Positions 22,683 through 33,619 of a stretch of DNA of 64,000 bases are shown in pieces. The DNA comes from Pectinophora gossypiella (Eukaryota > Arthropoda > Insecta > Lepidoptera > Gelechiidae). The stretch is from contig NC_065408.1 in NCBI RefSeq assembly GCF_024362695.1, positions 12,524,001 to 12,588,000 on the forward strand. Direction: 5' to 3'. A program made the translations under genes and the position numbers. The notes beneath the pieces were generated by a model that was given only the letters and a program-made list of their open reading frames with translations, was not told the DNA's origin and searched no databases. How positions within the stretch are numbered: position 1 is the stretch's first letter; every line of letters starts with the position of its first letter.

Positions 22683-23546
22683 ACAATTTTACAACTGACA
22701 TACTTACTTAAAATGCCATTTTATCGACAGAATATACATATTAGCAACAATTATTACGAGAAACCGTGGCAAGGTCGGAATTGTTAGCACTCTTAGAAAA
22801 TCAAACCAAATAATTCTTAATCAATCTAACAATGATTTTTGCTAATGTATTTTCTTTATTATTTTTTTGTAATCTACTTAAGTGCTAGTAGGTTTTTGTT
22901 TCATTACATAATAAGTACTCGTATTATGAACAAACTTACTTTTACTAGCATTATTATCTAAGTTCATCAACTTAGATACCATCGTATTTTAGTACCCTAA
23001 TTACATGGGACTTAAACAAAGCTGAGGATGTACACACACCTGGGGATACAAAGGCGTGATTTTACAACACCACACACCTATCACCACCACCCATATAAGT
23101 ACCTTTATGTTTTCCATCTAAATATTAATGTGTGCATAGTTTAATGTTGTAAATGTATATGTGTCGTAGGTTTTACCTAAATAAACTTTTTTATATATTA
23201 TTTTGTTGTTGTTGAGGTTGGTATTTTTACGAAAATGCCCCTAACAACGGCCCTGTACATTTACCTACCTAATGTACCTGCCTAATCTAAAGCTGGGATA
23301 CGGACAGGTGTACGAATTACGTTGTGGAACTTGAAGCTATATTAACGTTATGTCACGGCACATTTACGCTTAACATTTCAGTAGTTAACATGAGCAATAA
23401 ACACACCTACAATGTAAGTAGGTCGTGCGTAATGAGTAGGTATGTAGATCTAGAAGGATTTATTGTCAAGAACTGTTTAAAAAGTAATTTTCACCTTTAA
23501 AAGCCATTTAAAAGCTTTTAGGTAAGTATACTTGTATAAATAGGTA

Positions 23547-24241
23547 AAGCTGCTGCAACTTTCGGGAAGCTAACACAGAGAGTCTGGAAATCTCACGACC
23601 TTAAGCTGCACACCAAGCTTTCTGTGTATAAGGCCCTGGTGCTTCCTATACTGACGTATGCTTCGGAAACTTGGTGCCTGTACAAAACCGACATTAGAAA
23701 GTTGGACACCTTCCACATGCGGTGTCTCCGTAATATCCTACGGATCACATGGCAAGATCGCGTGTCTAACACTGAAGTGTTGCGCCTTTCGGGCATGGTT
23801 GGCATGGAGGCACTGCTGATGAACAGTCAATTAAGATGGTGCGGTCACGTCCGCCGTATGAATGACTGTAGACTGCCAAAGTTCGTCTTCTACTCCGAAC
23901 TAGCGAGTGGAAAGCGTAAACGTGGGGGACAATATCTGCGGTACAAGGACGTCTTGAAACGTAACCTGACCGCCTGCGATATTTCCACTGAACGCTGGGA
24001 GGACCTTGCTGTTTTAAGACCTGTTTGGCGTCACTGTGTCAAAACAGGGGTGGCCAACTTTGAACAAAATCGTCTGAAAGAGCTCGATGAAAAACGCCAA
24101 AAACGCAAGGATCGTCCCAAACCCACCTATAGCTACACCTTTAACTCGGATGGACAGCTATTCTGCATCCAATGTGACCGGGTTTTCAGAACAAAGTTTG
24201 GCTTTGCCAGTCACATTCGAGCGCACGAGAGAAGAGACTGA
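23547..24241 (+). CDS. C-terminal part of a LINE reverse transcriptase with C2H2 finger (truncated, no stop inside)
   Basis: The frame is open from the truncation point to TGA at 24239-24241; the first Met-like codon is internal, so this is a fragment. It begins AAATFGKLTQRVWKSHDLKL, then LPILTYASETWCLYKTDIRK, FHMRCLRNILRITWQDRVSN and LRWCGHVRRMNDCRLPKFVF, the region behind the RT core typical of many animal LINE polyproteins. The end reads CIQCDRVFRTKFGFASHIRA, a CX2CX12HX4H-type zinc finger. The RT catalytic FADD motif is upstream of the truncation and absent. Clade is uncertain. Confidence 0.85.
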
Positions 24242-24267
24242 GGTCGCCGTTGTCTAGGAGGACTATA
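23547..24267 (+). mobile_element. 5'-truncated LINE with a zinc-finger C-terminus, 12-bp target duplication
   Basis: TATAAATAGGTA stands at 23535-23546 and again at 24268-24279, directly flanking 721 bp. This defines a truncated retrotransposition without a poly(A) tail, which points away from Jockey and towards an RTE/CR1-like 3' end. Nearly all of it is coding. Confidence 0.88.
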
Positions 24268-24381
24268 TATAAATAGGTACTTAATACCTAAAATGGCTAA
24301 AGGCTTAAGGTACCTATACTGCGATATTGAATCAAAGACTTACCGAAATACTTATCTACTACGTTTTCCTAAAGTAAAATA

Positions 24382-24659
24382 CAGTGTTAATCACATCGTA
24401 ACGAAAACTTTGAGGGATGATTCAGGCCCTGATTCTTAGTTGATATCAAGTGAAATTTTCCGTCGCAAAAGTATGAAACGGAATATATAAAAAAAAAACA
24501 TTGAAATTTTCATGGATTTTCCGACAGGAAATTCCACTTGATATCCTCCCATCAGTATTCGTTACGGTGTCACTAACACCCATACCTGCTTGTATGGCTG
24601 CCGTATGTGCCGGTACGGACTGTAACGTTACGTTCGTTACGATGTCACTAACACCCTGT
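24382..24659. mobile_element. MITE family 1, longer copy
   Basis: ACAGTGTTAATCACATCGTA to CGATGTCACTAACACCCTG, with an extra terminal segment inside the right end, probably two right ends in series. Confidence 0.75.
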
Positions 24660-24667
24660 ATATGGTG

Positions 24668-24865
24668 ACATAGACACCCTGAACACTCTATACAAAAATC
24701 TAATTCTTACCGTGTGATGCCTAACGTGTCAGTGTGAGCGAGACAGCCCGCGTGCTATCTCCCTTGCTCCTTACGCCCATTAAGACTAAAGTAAAACCCA
24801 GAAGGGGTGAGGTTAACGCCCGATACGAATTGGGGCGGGACGGAGAGTTACCGCTCTAAGTAACA
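24668..24865 (+). mobile_element. Repeat family 5, diverged copy
   Basis: ACACCCTGAACACTCTATAC, CCCATTAAGACTAAAGTAAA and GAGAGTTACCGCTCTAAGTA follow the family order. Confidence 0.7.
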
Positions 24866-24897
24866 TTCTTTATTTTATGCTAGTCTAGATTATTTTA

Positions 24898-25181
24898 GTC
24901 ACGACCCGGAGGTCCTGGGTTCGATTTCCGGTGGGGACATAACACAAAAATCACTTTGTGGTCCCTAGTTTGGTTAGGACATTACAGGCTGATCACCTGA
25001 TTGTCCGAAAGTAAGATTATCCGTGCATTGGAAGGCACGTTAAGCCGTTGGTCCCGGTTACTACTTACCGATATAAGAAAGTAGTCGTTACATGAGCCAT
25101 GTCAGGGCCTTTGGCGGCTCAATAAATACCCTGACACCAGGGTTGATGATGTTGGTGATCCACCTCACAACCCATACGATA
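24898..25181 (+). mobile_element. SINE family A, head truncated
   Basis: Starts at CACGACCCGGAGGTCCTGGG with box B GGTTCGATTTCC, then AATCACTTTGTGGTCCCTAG to ACCTCACAACCCATACGATA. Confidence 0.88.
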
Positions 25182-25194
25182 CGAGTATAAGAAG

Positions 25195-25372
25195 GTGCAG
25201 GCCTCGCGCAACCGCAGTCGCGTATTATATCGAGGGTTTCGAGTTTTCAACCAATAGACGCAGCAAACGCTATCCACGTTGATAGACGTCGTACGGCTAT
25301 TGGTCAAAGCCCTCGATAAAATACGCGCCGAGCGCGACGCGGTTGTCATGTCGCGAGGGCTGCAATTTATTC
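25195..25372. mobile_element. MITE family 9 (GAGGGTTTCGA / TCAAAGCCCTCGAT)
   Basis: CGCGTATTATATCGAGGGTT and AAGCCCTCGATAAAATACGC are inverted around a centre with GCTATCCACGTTGATAGACG. Confidence 0.8.
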
Positions 25373-26604
25373 AACGATAAGAAACACTGCAAATTTCTCA
25401 CATTTTTCTCATTACGAGATGCTTGTTTGTAATAACGAGTTCTTTGCAAACCGTTAATCATGGCTCTTTCTTTCAACCAAGAGAAAATCCCTAGCTAATT
25501 ACTTGGAAAAGTAAAATAATTTATGCACAAGAGTTTAATTACGTACAAGGGAAAGAAGGTACTACTCTTTGTAAGAAGCTTTGCTCATTGTTTAGCTTGA
25601 AGTGGCACGGGGTTAACGTAGTAGGTATTTAGTACTGGTGTAGGTACCTAATAAGGTACATTTTTGTATAGTGAAAATAACATAATCAGCTGTGCTAAAC
25701 TTGTACTAAATCATTTTATGCATTCATCATTTTTAACCAACAAACTCGAAACAAATTCTTTTTTTTGTTATTTCTGATTTGTCTGACTCCCCCTTAGACA
25801 ACCATACCATAGGTACTTCCATTTTTTTTGCACTTGCAAAAAAATCTAATTCTTACAAAAATCTTTTACTTGTTACAAATTTTTACACCGCCATATTTTC
25901 CTTCCAAAATGAATTTTAATGAACAGGTTTAGACGCCGAACAAAGTTCTAACCGTATACTTAAAAATCTAACTAAAAATAGTTTTTTTGAATCTTTAAAT
26001 AAATTTGTTCACGCGATGTTACACACTTATCACGTTTAATTGGAAGCATGTAATTCGAAATTTGTATATTTCTACAATATTTATTTAATGTAGATGTTGT
26101 TGAAACTTTTGAGTTCGCAAAAATAGTAAAAATCAAACAAATAATCTAAGGAAACCTAAACATCACATCATCAATAAAACAAATCGTTCAATATGAAAAA
26201 GAACAATGGCGAGCGCCCATACAAGTTTTTATTTAAGTCCAAATAACAGCGTCTATTCATCAAAAATATCTAAAATGAGTCTATATGTGTTCTTAAACAT
26301 ATTAGTCTTAAAATAAACGCACGGGAAACCCTAGGACAGAAATTATTATTAGTTTTGTTTTGAGGTTATGTTAACACGCCATCATCTTTATCTTCAGTAA
26401 TAATACCTACTTAGGTATGTGAAAGAGAAAGAAGATAGGTATGTGGGGCTTGGGTGGGTAAGAAAAGTGATTGGTAGCTAACTCCCTACTTAGTAGGTAA
26501 GCAACTGTAGGTACCGTGTAAACTCTGCTTCAAATAGGGCACAGCATCTTTTCCGATGGTGGTTAACGGGACATGCTTGACAGCATCTACTGCATATTAT
26601 ACTC
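25373..26604. other. AT-rich intergenic stretch, nothing recognised
   Basis: Poly-T and poly-A rich; no credible frame. Confidence 0.5.
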
Positions 26605-26742
26605 GCTCCTTGTTCGAGAGGTTTTAAACAGTGTAGTCTACGTCTTATGCTCCAGCATCGTCACAATTTTCAAAGCTCATATCCAAAGCTAAAAAAAAAA
26701 CTTAGTTTCCCGCTTCCTGAACGCAGCTGTCAACTAATGTCA
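26605..26742 (+). repeat. Left arm of a 138-bp inverted repeat pair
   Basis: GCTCCTTGTTCGAGAGGTTT through CAACTAATGTCA, almost identical to the reverse complement of 31864-32001. Confidence 0.92.
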
Positions 26743-27769
26743 ATTCAATTTAATTCCTTTTATTGTCGAAAACAAATTACTTTTTTTTGAGGTTATAATT
26801 TTATAATCCTAACATTCGAAGAAGTAACTTAAGTTGGTACTTATTACTAATAAAAGTAACTAGTTTTATTAACAGAAATAATAATAATATTAAAATTGTA
26901 TCGTGTTCGTGTTATAACAGTGATTTAAAAGTTATACTTTATTCCGATGTTGATGTTGTTTAAATTCGCCTTATATAAGGCAGGCAAAGATCTCAGGACT
27001 ATACAGTCTTGACTTTAGTAATTTAATATTCGAAAATCACGATCAAAATAGGCCTAAGCCTTGTCTTCAGTCCCTGATTGCCGCGTTTTTATTTTCATCT
27101 GTCAAAAAAAAAAAAAAAAAAATTGTTTCTTTTTGTAATTGTGTTCTTGGCTTATGTTGCGGTTGATAACTTACTATCAGCGAATGAAATGAGCAGTTTT
27201 ATTATAAAACAAAGAGAACCAGTGAAATATAACCGCAGAATGGCATAGAAAAGTAAATAATTAACTCGGAAATAATTTGACAAGTTCAGATAATTAGATG
27301 ACAGAAGCACTTCATGTTTACCCTGTTCATCAAGAAGTACCTATGACACAGTAGTACTCAATATCACAGAGGTCATCTACACCATTGGTAGACAAGATAC
27401 ATAACTTATTCAAGATAACACTTAAAACATTTAGAGGATTATAATTGGTTTACTACAAGATAACCATACTTAAAAATGATATTATATATATTATAACAGT
27501 ACATAATCCCTTCTCACAGTCTCTGTTAAGTGGTGTTAATAATGTTATCTTCTCCGAATGATACTTACAATATAAGATGATGATAATATACCCTAACAAT
27601 AAAAACAGAATGAGTGTTAAGAGAGTACAGGCAAAAGATAGCCTTATTATAGTAAGCAATTTCTTCCAAATTACTCTAATCTTATTATAATTCAAGCTTC
27701 CAACGTATGGGTGATGATTATTGGTACCAACCTAACCAACAAGAGAACACCACTTGGAGAGTCACCTAG

Positions 27770-28975
27770 TTAAGCACTAGTAGTGAACTGTCTGACTAGA
27801 GAATAGACAGACTATTTGTTTCCCTTTAGAGCTATCACAATAGAGGATAGACAATGGACTTGATGTATCAACCCTATTAACATAAAAATCAACCACTAAG
27901 ACCATTGCTAAGCGCTAATATACCTATTTTACATTTCCATACCTAGAGCTATCACTTAGAGGATAGACAATGGACTTAAAGGCACAATGCACATAAGAGC
28001 TACCATTAGGAAGGTCGCCATTGATAAGCGATAATATACCTATTTGTCATTTCCATACCTAGAGCTATCACTTAGAGGATAGACAATAGACTTGAAGGTA
28101 TCAATGCAATGAATGTAAGAGCTACCACTAAGAAAGTCGCCATTGACAAGCGCTAACATATCTATTTCTCATTTCCATACCTAGAGCTATCACTTAGAGG
28201 ATAGACAATAGACTTGAAGGTATCAATGCAATGAACATAAGAGCTACCACTAGGAAGGTCGCCACTGACAAGCGCTAACATACCTATTTCTCATTTCCAT
28301 ACTTAGAGCTATCACTTAGAGGATAGACAATGGACTTGATGGTATCAACCTAATTAACAAAAGATCTACCACCAGGAAGGTCGCCATTGCCAAGCGCTAA
28401 TATACCTATTTATCATTTCCATGCCTAGAGCTATCACTTAGAGGATAGACAATGGACTTGAAGGTATCAACACAATGAATGTAAGAGCTACCACTAAGAA
28501 AGTCGCCATTGACAAGCGCTAACATACCTATTTCTCATTTCCATACTTAGAGCTATCACTTAGAGGATAGACAATGGACTTGATGGTATGAACCATATTA
28601 ACATAAGAGCTACCACGATTATGGTCGGCATTGGCAAGCGCTATATACCTATTTCTCATTTCCATACTTAGAGCTATCACTTAGAGGATAGACAATGGAC
28701 TTTATGGTATGAACCCTATTAATATAAGAGCTACCACGATTATGGTCGGCATTAGCAAGCGCTATATACCTATTTCTCATTTCCATACCTAGAGCTATCA
28801 CTTAGAGGATAGACAATGGACTTGATGGTATCAACTCAAATAACATAAAGCTACCACTACAAGTATCGCCTTTTGCTAAACGCTAGTAGATAGCTAGAAC
28901 ATAGACCAACTATTTTTTATACTTTTATTTCCATGTTTGGTTTGTCACTTGAGGAATCGAAGATAAACCATTGAA
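27770..28975. repeat. Satellite array, about nine units of 116-122 bp
   Basis: Units are marked by GAGCTATCACTTAGAGGATA; starts are at 27829, 27946, 28062, 28184, 28306, 28428, 28550, 28671 and 28792, with degenerate units at both edges. Unit spacing settles at 121-122 bp in the right two thirds. Confidence 0.95.
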
Positions 28976-29309
28976 TTGTCGGGGCTTACCTACCCATGTT
29001 GAAACTCAAGATTAGACTAATGCTGAGAAACAATAGACTATTATGTCAAATTGATTATTATAAAATAATGAGAGTACAAATTCTGAAGAAATAACCGACA
29101 ATTCAAAACCTAAAAGCCTCTGTTCTATTAATCAACCTCAACTGTGCTAGAAATCAAAGTATGTAATGTCAGAGATTACTTACAAAAGAGATAACTGTAC
29201 ACAAGACATGGTTAGAGAATACTGCTATTAAATTCTTTCAACCAACATCATAAAATTCAAATAGCACATAAATAATAATGAATAACATTGCCCGAAGAGT
29301 GAGTAAACG

Positions 29310-29560
29310 AGATAGCAACAGGATCTGTGGAACAGAGACAACAGTATCAGCAGGCAGCCCCACAGCCAACAGCATGAACAGAAAGCCCACAAGGAACAGT
29401 ATCAGCAGGCCGCCCCACAGCCAGCAATAAAAGCAGTGATGCAACCAGTCATGATCAGCAGTGCTATAACCAGCAGTACCAGCAGCCCTACAGCCAGCAG
29501 TAGTAGCAGAGCTACAACCAGATGTATTAGCAGTCTCACAGCCATTAGTATCAACAGTGG
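29310..29560. repeat. CAG-rich degenerate repeat
   Basis: Recurring CAGCAG, CCACAGCCAGCA and AACAGTATCAGCAGG motifs. One frame reads EQYQQAAPQP and similar Gln/Ser/Thr-rich peptide, but stops break it. It may be a decayed low-complexity coding piece; no family recognised. Confidence 0.5.
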
Positions 29561-29574
29561 CCCAGGCAGCAAGG

Positions 29575-31640
29575 CCGTTTAAGAATAGTACCTCATGAGG
29601 AGGAAGAATTCCCTATAAAGTTATAATGGGAAAATTTGCACAAGCAAATATATTTTTCAAAATTCTGGTAAAATTAATTCCGAATGTCTATCACTAAAAG
29701 TTTTAGCATTATCATTAAGACATGGGATTCAAATCCTGTCTTTGTTAATCAGGAATAACAATACTAATCTCAGTATAAATTGGGGTACCTACCTGATAAT
29801 ATTATAACTTCAATGAAAATTTCCTTCAAGTATTACATTCGAAATTGTAAAATATTGATACCTAGTTCGGTTAGATAGAATAGTTGCCCTTTTTATTATT
29901 AACTCATAGGTGAAAAGGAAGGAAAAATAGTTCATTAGTAACATATAACTTACATCACCATTAGCGTTTTCTCTAAATTATGTTGTTGTAGATTTATTAT
30001 GTTGTTGCTGATCAGCCCAAAACACAGTTTACAATTAATATAAAAATTACAACAATAATGTCCCTCCACTTAATCAATCGGAACCAAACTGCAGTGGAGA
30101 AGTAACAATAATATTTTCATGATAAATATATGTTTATCTTATTTTTCGGTTAGTGTTGTAACGTAAATCAGGCAGGTCCCTTCACTAAATAACCTGACAT
30201 ATTAAATCTTCAGGATGGGTACGAGAAGTGAATCCCTGTGCAAACAACAGGATCATGTTAAGTTAGGTTAAAGGAAAGGATGATTTTTACGAACGATGAT
30301 AATATACCTACACGACCGATAATTAATAAATTAATGTTATCCTTATATGTAACTGCACACCTAAGGGTAAAATATGTTTTATTCATTTATTTATTTTTTC
30401 CAGTAAATAATAGGACGTCACTATTACTGTCCTAAAAACAAATTCAATAATTATTACACTAAAGAGATAGCTGCGTAAACAATGTTACGTGTGTTAATGT
30501 GTTGTGTGTACGTTGTTCTATCATCTGATTGGTGGGTGAAAGGTTGCATAGAGGAATAGGAAAAAAATCCACAACAAGTTATATTTATTATTACCACATA
30601 AGAAAATATACTAAATATTATTACCAAGCCCATATGGTCGATATTAGGTAATACACAATAACTTGGGCTCAGGTAATCTATTTTAATAAAAACAAAATCT
30701 TAATTATTACGAAGATAATTATCACACAAGTACATAATGTAAATGCACTTCCCCTCTTTATACTTTCAGCCTCATTTAACAATATCTTATAATAAAGAGG
30801 AAAGTTTAGTTCAGTGGTTCTGAATATTTTAATGAAAAAGGTCATTTGAATAAATGTATCGAAATTCTTACTTGCACTTATATTTGTATTTTATCTAATC
30901 AATTTGACATGTTGTCTTAGGATTCATTTAACTACTCAATGTCGACAACAATTGCCAACTTAGCACAGGATGTTACAATCAATCTTGTGTCTGGGTGCCC
31001 TCGTCATTACCCGTTCTTCTTTATGTATTTCTTCTTCTTTTATGTATGTAAACAAATAATGTGTAACTTTGATAATTATTGTAGCCCTTGGTATGCCAAT
31101 GAAAAATTAGTGTTATACTATATGATGAAGTCTCACAGTCCTTTCGACTATAACTATCGTTGTTGTTCAAGAGCTTCGGAAATGTGCTCTATAGTGAGGT
31201 CCCTGTGAGGCTCTTATAGCCAATCTTGATGTTGAGCTCATTCAGAAATTTGTTCTTGTGTAGTTCTTTTGTTGTGAAATTGATAGTAATGTGAAATAGG
31301 TATTTAATGTACTTGCTCAACTTCAACTTAATTATTTAGAACTATGTATCTATTCTAGTACAGTATAGTATAACCATATATTATATAACATACATAATAT
31401 CGATTCCATTCTTGAGAACTGGTGAAACTTGTTTAGCGAACAGTTATTATTCTTATTGTTTTTTACATGATAATATCAAAACGTTTGGTGGAACGCCGCG
31501 CTGAGTTTATCAGGCGACGGCTGTGCCTCTCACTGCCTTTATTGGGATTAAAGTCATGGGCAGCTTAATTAGCTTTCGTGATAACAATGTACTTTATTCA
31601 TTAATGAATAATCATATTATTGGTACTCGTTTCAATTTAA
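29575..31640. other. AT-rich stretch without recognised features
   Basis: About 2 kb inside the inverted-repeat region. The short open frames (for example 30939-31208) have no family resemblance or coding character. Confidence 0.5.
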
Positions 31641-31685
31641 ATGTTTCATTCCCAACTAAACTTTGAACATCTACACTGTTTAAAA

Positions 31686-31781
31686 CCTCTCGAACAAGGA
31701 GCGAGTATAATTATGAGATTAAACGAACTTACCTGTAAGTGAAGTTCTATCTCAATTATACGAAGCTCCTTGTTCGAGAGG
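31686..31781. repeat. 95-bp hairpin module, complete copy
   Basis: Arms CCTCTCGAACAAGGAGC (31686-31702) and its reverse complement (31765-31781) enclose a 62-bp loop. Preceded by ACACTGTTTAAAA. Confidence 0.9.
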
Positions 31782-31863
31782 ACTCCCTCCCTTCAATTTT
31801 AATATCCCGCCCTAAAGCTTCCACAGGTGATGGAGTTGTCCATGAAACATGCTTTAAACATAA

Positions 31864-32001
31864 TGACATTAGTTGACAGCTGCGTTCAGGAAGCGGGAAA
31901 CTAACTTTTTTTTTTAGCTTTGGATATGAGCTTTGAAAATTGTGACGATGCTGGAGCATAAGACGTAGACTACACTGTTTAAAACCTCTCGAACAAGGAG
32001 C
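31864..32001 (-). repeat. Right arm of the 138-bp inverted repeat pair
   Basis: Reverse complement of 26605-26742, including the Lys-rich A10 stretch; about one to two differences seen by eye. Confidence 0.92.
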
Positions 32002-32059
32002 TTCGTATAATTGAGATAGAACTTCACTTACAGGTAAGTTCGTTTAATCTCATAATTAT
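31985..32059. repeat. Hairpin module with the loop inverted, one arm lost
   Basis: Same ACACTGTTTAAAA flank and left arm as at 31686, but the loop (32002-32059) is the reverse complement of the loop at 31703-31764. The right arm is absent. Contains CACTTACAGGTAAGTTC at about 32025-32041. Confidence 0.88.
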
Positions 32060-32337
32060 TCTAAGCGACTGCCTACATCACCTACTACCTACCAATTACC
32101 AATTCATCTGCTTAACATAGTGACAAAAAGAAAACCCTACAATTATGGGAGGCATATGTTGTGGACTTCTCCCTTACTGAAATCGTGATGATGAATACTA
32201 GTTGGGTAACCAACTTAAACCTAAATATATAATTTTATAAACAAGTAACGTAGGTGCAATGAAGGACTCTTTTGTACCTCAGGTTATGAAATAAAATCAC
32301 TTTATTTTCAACTACTTATACTTTATTATTATAAATA

Positions 32338-32866
32338 ATCTTCATCAACTCTTATGATAACACCATCTAAGAAACCTGCTGGCGCCGTAATACTCCTTTT
32401 ACGTCTCGCCCATCCCAAATACCACACTACAGTCATAACATGTGCGCAACATCCGACTGTGCGCCCGGCCCACTAGGCAACTGCAACAGTATGCCAAAAT
32501 ACCTGTTCGTCCAGGTATATTATTCTCAATTATTACATATATATAATATTGACGTCTAGAAACGTGGCGTGATTTGATTTTGCCTCTTATTAATGTTGCA
32601 TCGCCTTGCAAGAGCTCTTCCCTGCTCAATTGTTCGATGCCCAAGTTCCTTGCCACAAAATCTTGGACAAGAATCTCCCTTACGCTGTCCATTAAGTTCT
32701 CCAATGAGCGCCGTGGAACATGAACCAAACTGGCTATTCTGTCGTCTGAGTCACCACTCCTCCTTTTTAATAGCAGGGCTGCAAGACCTAAGCTGCCTCT
32801 TCTTATTCTCATGATTCGGGGTATCTCTTGCAATAAGATATTGAATTTTTCTTTTGTAAGTCCCAT
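32338..32866 (-). pseudogene. Transposase-like gene remnant with HTH and Cys/His (GCCAH) C-terminus
   Basis: From ATG at 32866 a 155-codon frame reads MGLTKEKFNILLQEIPRIMR, then DRIASLVHVPRRSLENLMDS and LGIEQLSREELL, an N-terminal helix-turn-helix-like part. A one-base frameshift near 32480 separates it from GRTVGCCAHVMTVVWYLGWA, FLDGVIIRVDEDYL and a stop at about 32338; this CSC..GRRTVGCCAH..WYLGWAR ending recurs in insect Harbinger-like/DDE proteins as remembered. Directly before the Met an in-frame TGA (32867-32869) separates it from MDERVFEY. The DDE core is missing between the two parts. AATAAA occurs about 40 bp past the stop. Probably an internally deleted, inactive transposase. Confidence 0.6.
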
Positions 32867-32869
32867 TCA

Positions 32870-33619
32870 GTATTCAAATACTCTCTCATCCATTTCTGTT
32901 ATATTTTAAAAATCTAATGTTGGATTAAAAGCACTGTCATTGTCACTGGCTGTCATTGTCGAAATAATGTTGCCAAATCAATTGCCGTGTGCACGACATA
33001 AGAAAACATCGAAAAATACGTATTTATGAGAGATTTTATAATAATAAAACCATAAATGTTGATTTCTATTCATAATAATTGAATATAATTTTTATATTAC
33101 AATTTTTAAGTTCATATTTTTTTATCTGTTCTTCAAATGCCTAAAACACTAGAGGTGAAGAGTAGTTTTACTCTAATAAATCAGTAGTTTTAATTTTATA
33201 AATGGTAACTCAAAAAGGATGTAAGGAAACATTTTGTGAATAGATAAAGTGAAAATATTTTAATCAACCGTGGTTCTAATTAAATATAAGTTTCATACCC
33301 GGGTTTTACTATTTATTACGATATATTGAAAAATTGGCCAAAATTATTTCACGAAGATAAGTAAATGTCGCATTTCTAGACGCTAACTTTTTTTTAAAAT
33401 ATTTTCTCGCCAATGTCCTTTATTTATTATTCAATTAATGTATGTATAAAAAAATATAACTTTACATACAAAACGACATCACAACTGAAAAATAACTATC
33501 CATATCACCTTTTTATACAATTTGTTAGCTATATTGGTTTATATTAAGGTACTTGTATTAGAATAATATAAAACGTGACATGACGGAGGTACTGCGGGAT
33601 ATTATATGTCTGCTAAATA
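32870..33619. other. AT-rich intergenic stretch
   Basis: Begins as the 5' flank of the transposase remnant (MDERVFEY-stop at about 32867-32894). Nothing else recognised. Confidence 0.5.

Larger units (their letters stand above)
26605..32001. mobile_element. 5.4-kb region bounded by inverted repeats, no coding capacity found
   Basis: Inverted arms of 138 bp enclose about 5.1 kb with no recognisable protein, a nine-unit satellite (27770-28975), a CAG-rich patch (29310-29560) and AT-rich filler. This looks like a large foldback-type or non-autonomous DNA element, but target duplications were not identified. A rearranged pair of unrelated repeat copies is possible. Confidence 0.5.

Noticed and set aside
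27453..27695. Hydrophobic 80-residue frame that could be a membrane protein
   Set aside because: AT-rich chance frame; no family, and no support from its surroundings.
27770..28975. Regular 116-122-bp repeats as a CRISPR-like array
   Set aside because: The whole unit is conserved, with no unique spacers; it is a satellite in a eukaryotic genome.
31756..31959. 67-residue frame (MLQHRHNFQSSYPKLKKKVS and onward) as a gene
   Set aside because: Most of it lies in the inverted-repeat arm, which also occurs at 26605 without the same continuation. No family recognised, so it is kept only as repeat sequence.
32010..32016. ATAATTGAG/ATTATACGAA in the hairpin loop resembling a recombinase (lox-type) site
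   Set aside because: Only a few bases match and there is no arm-spacer-arm layout; the inversion can come from the short inverted arms.
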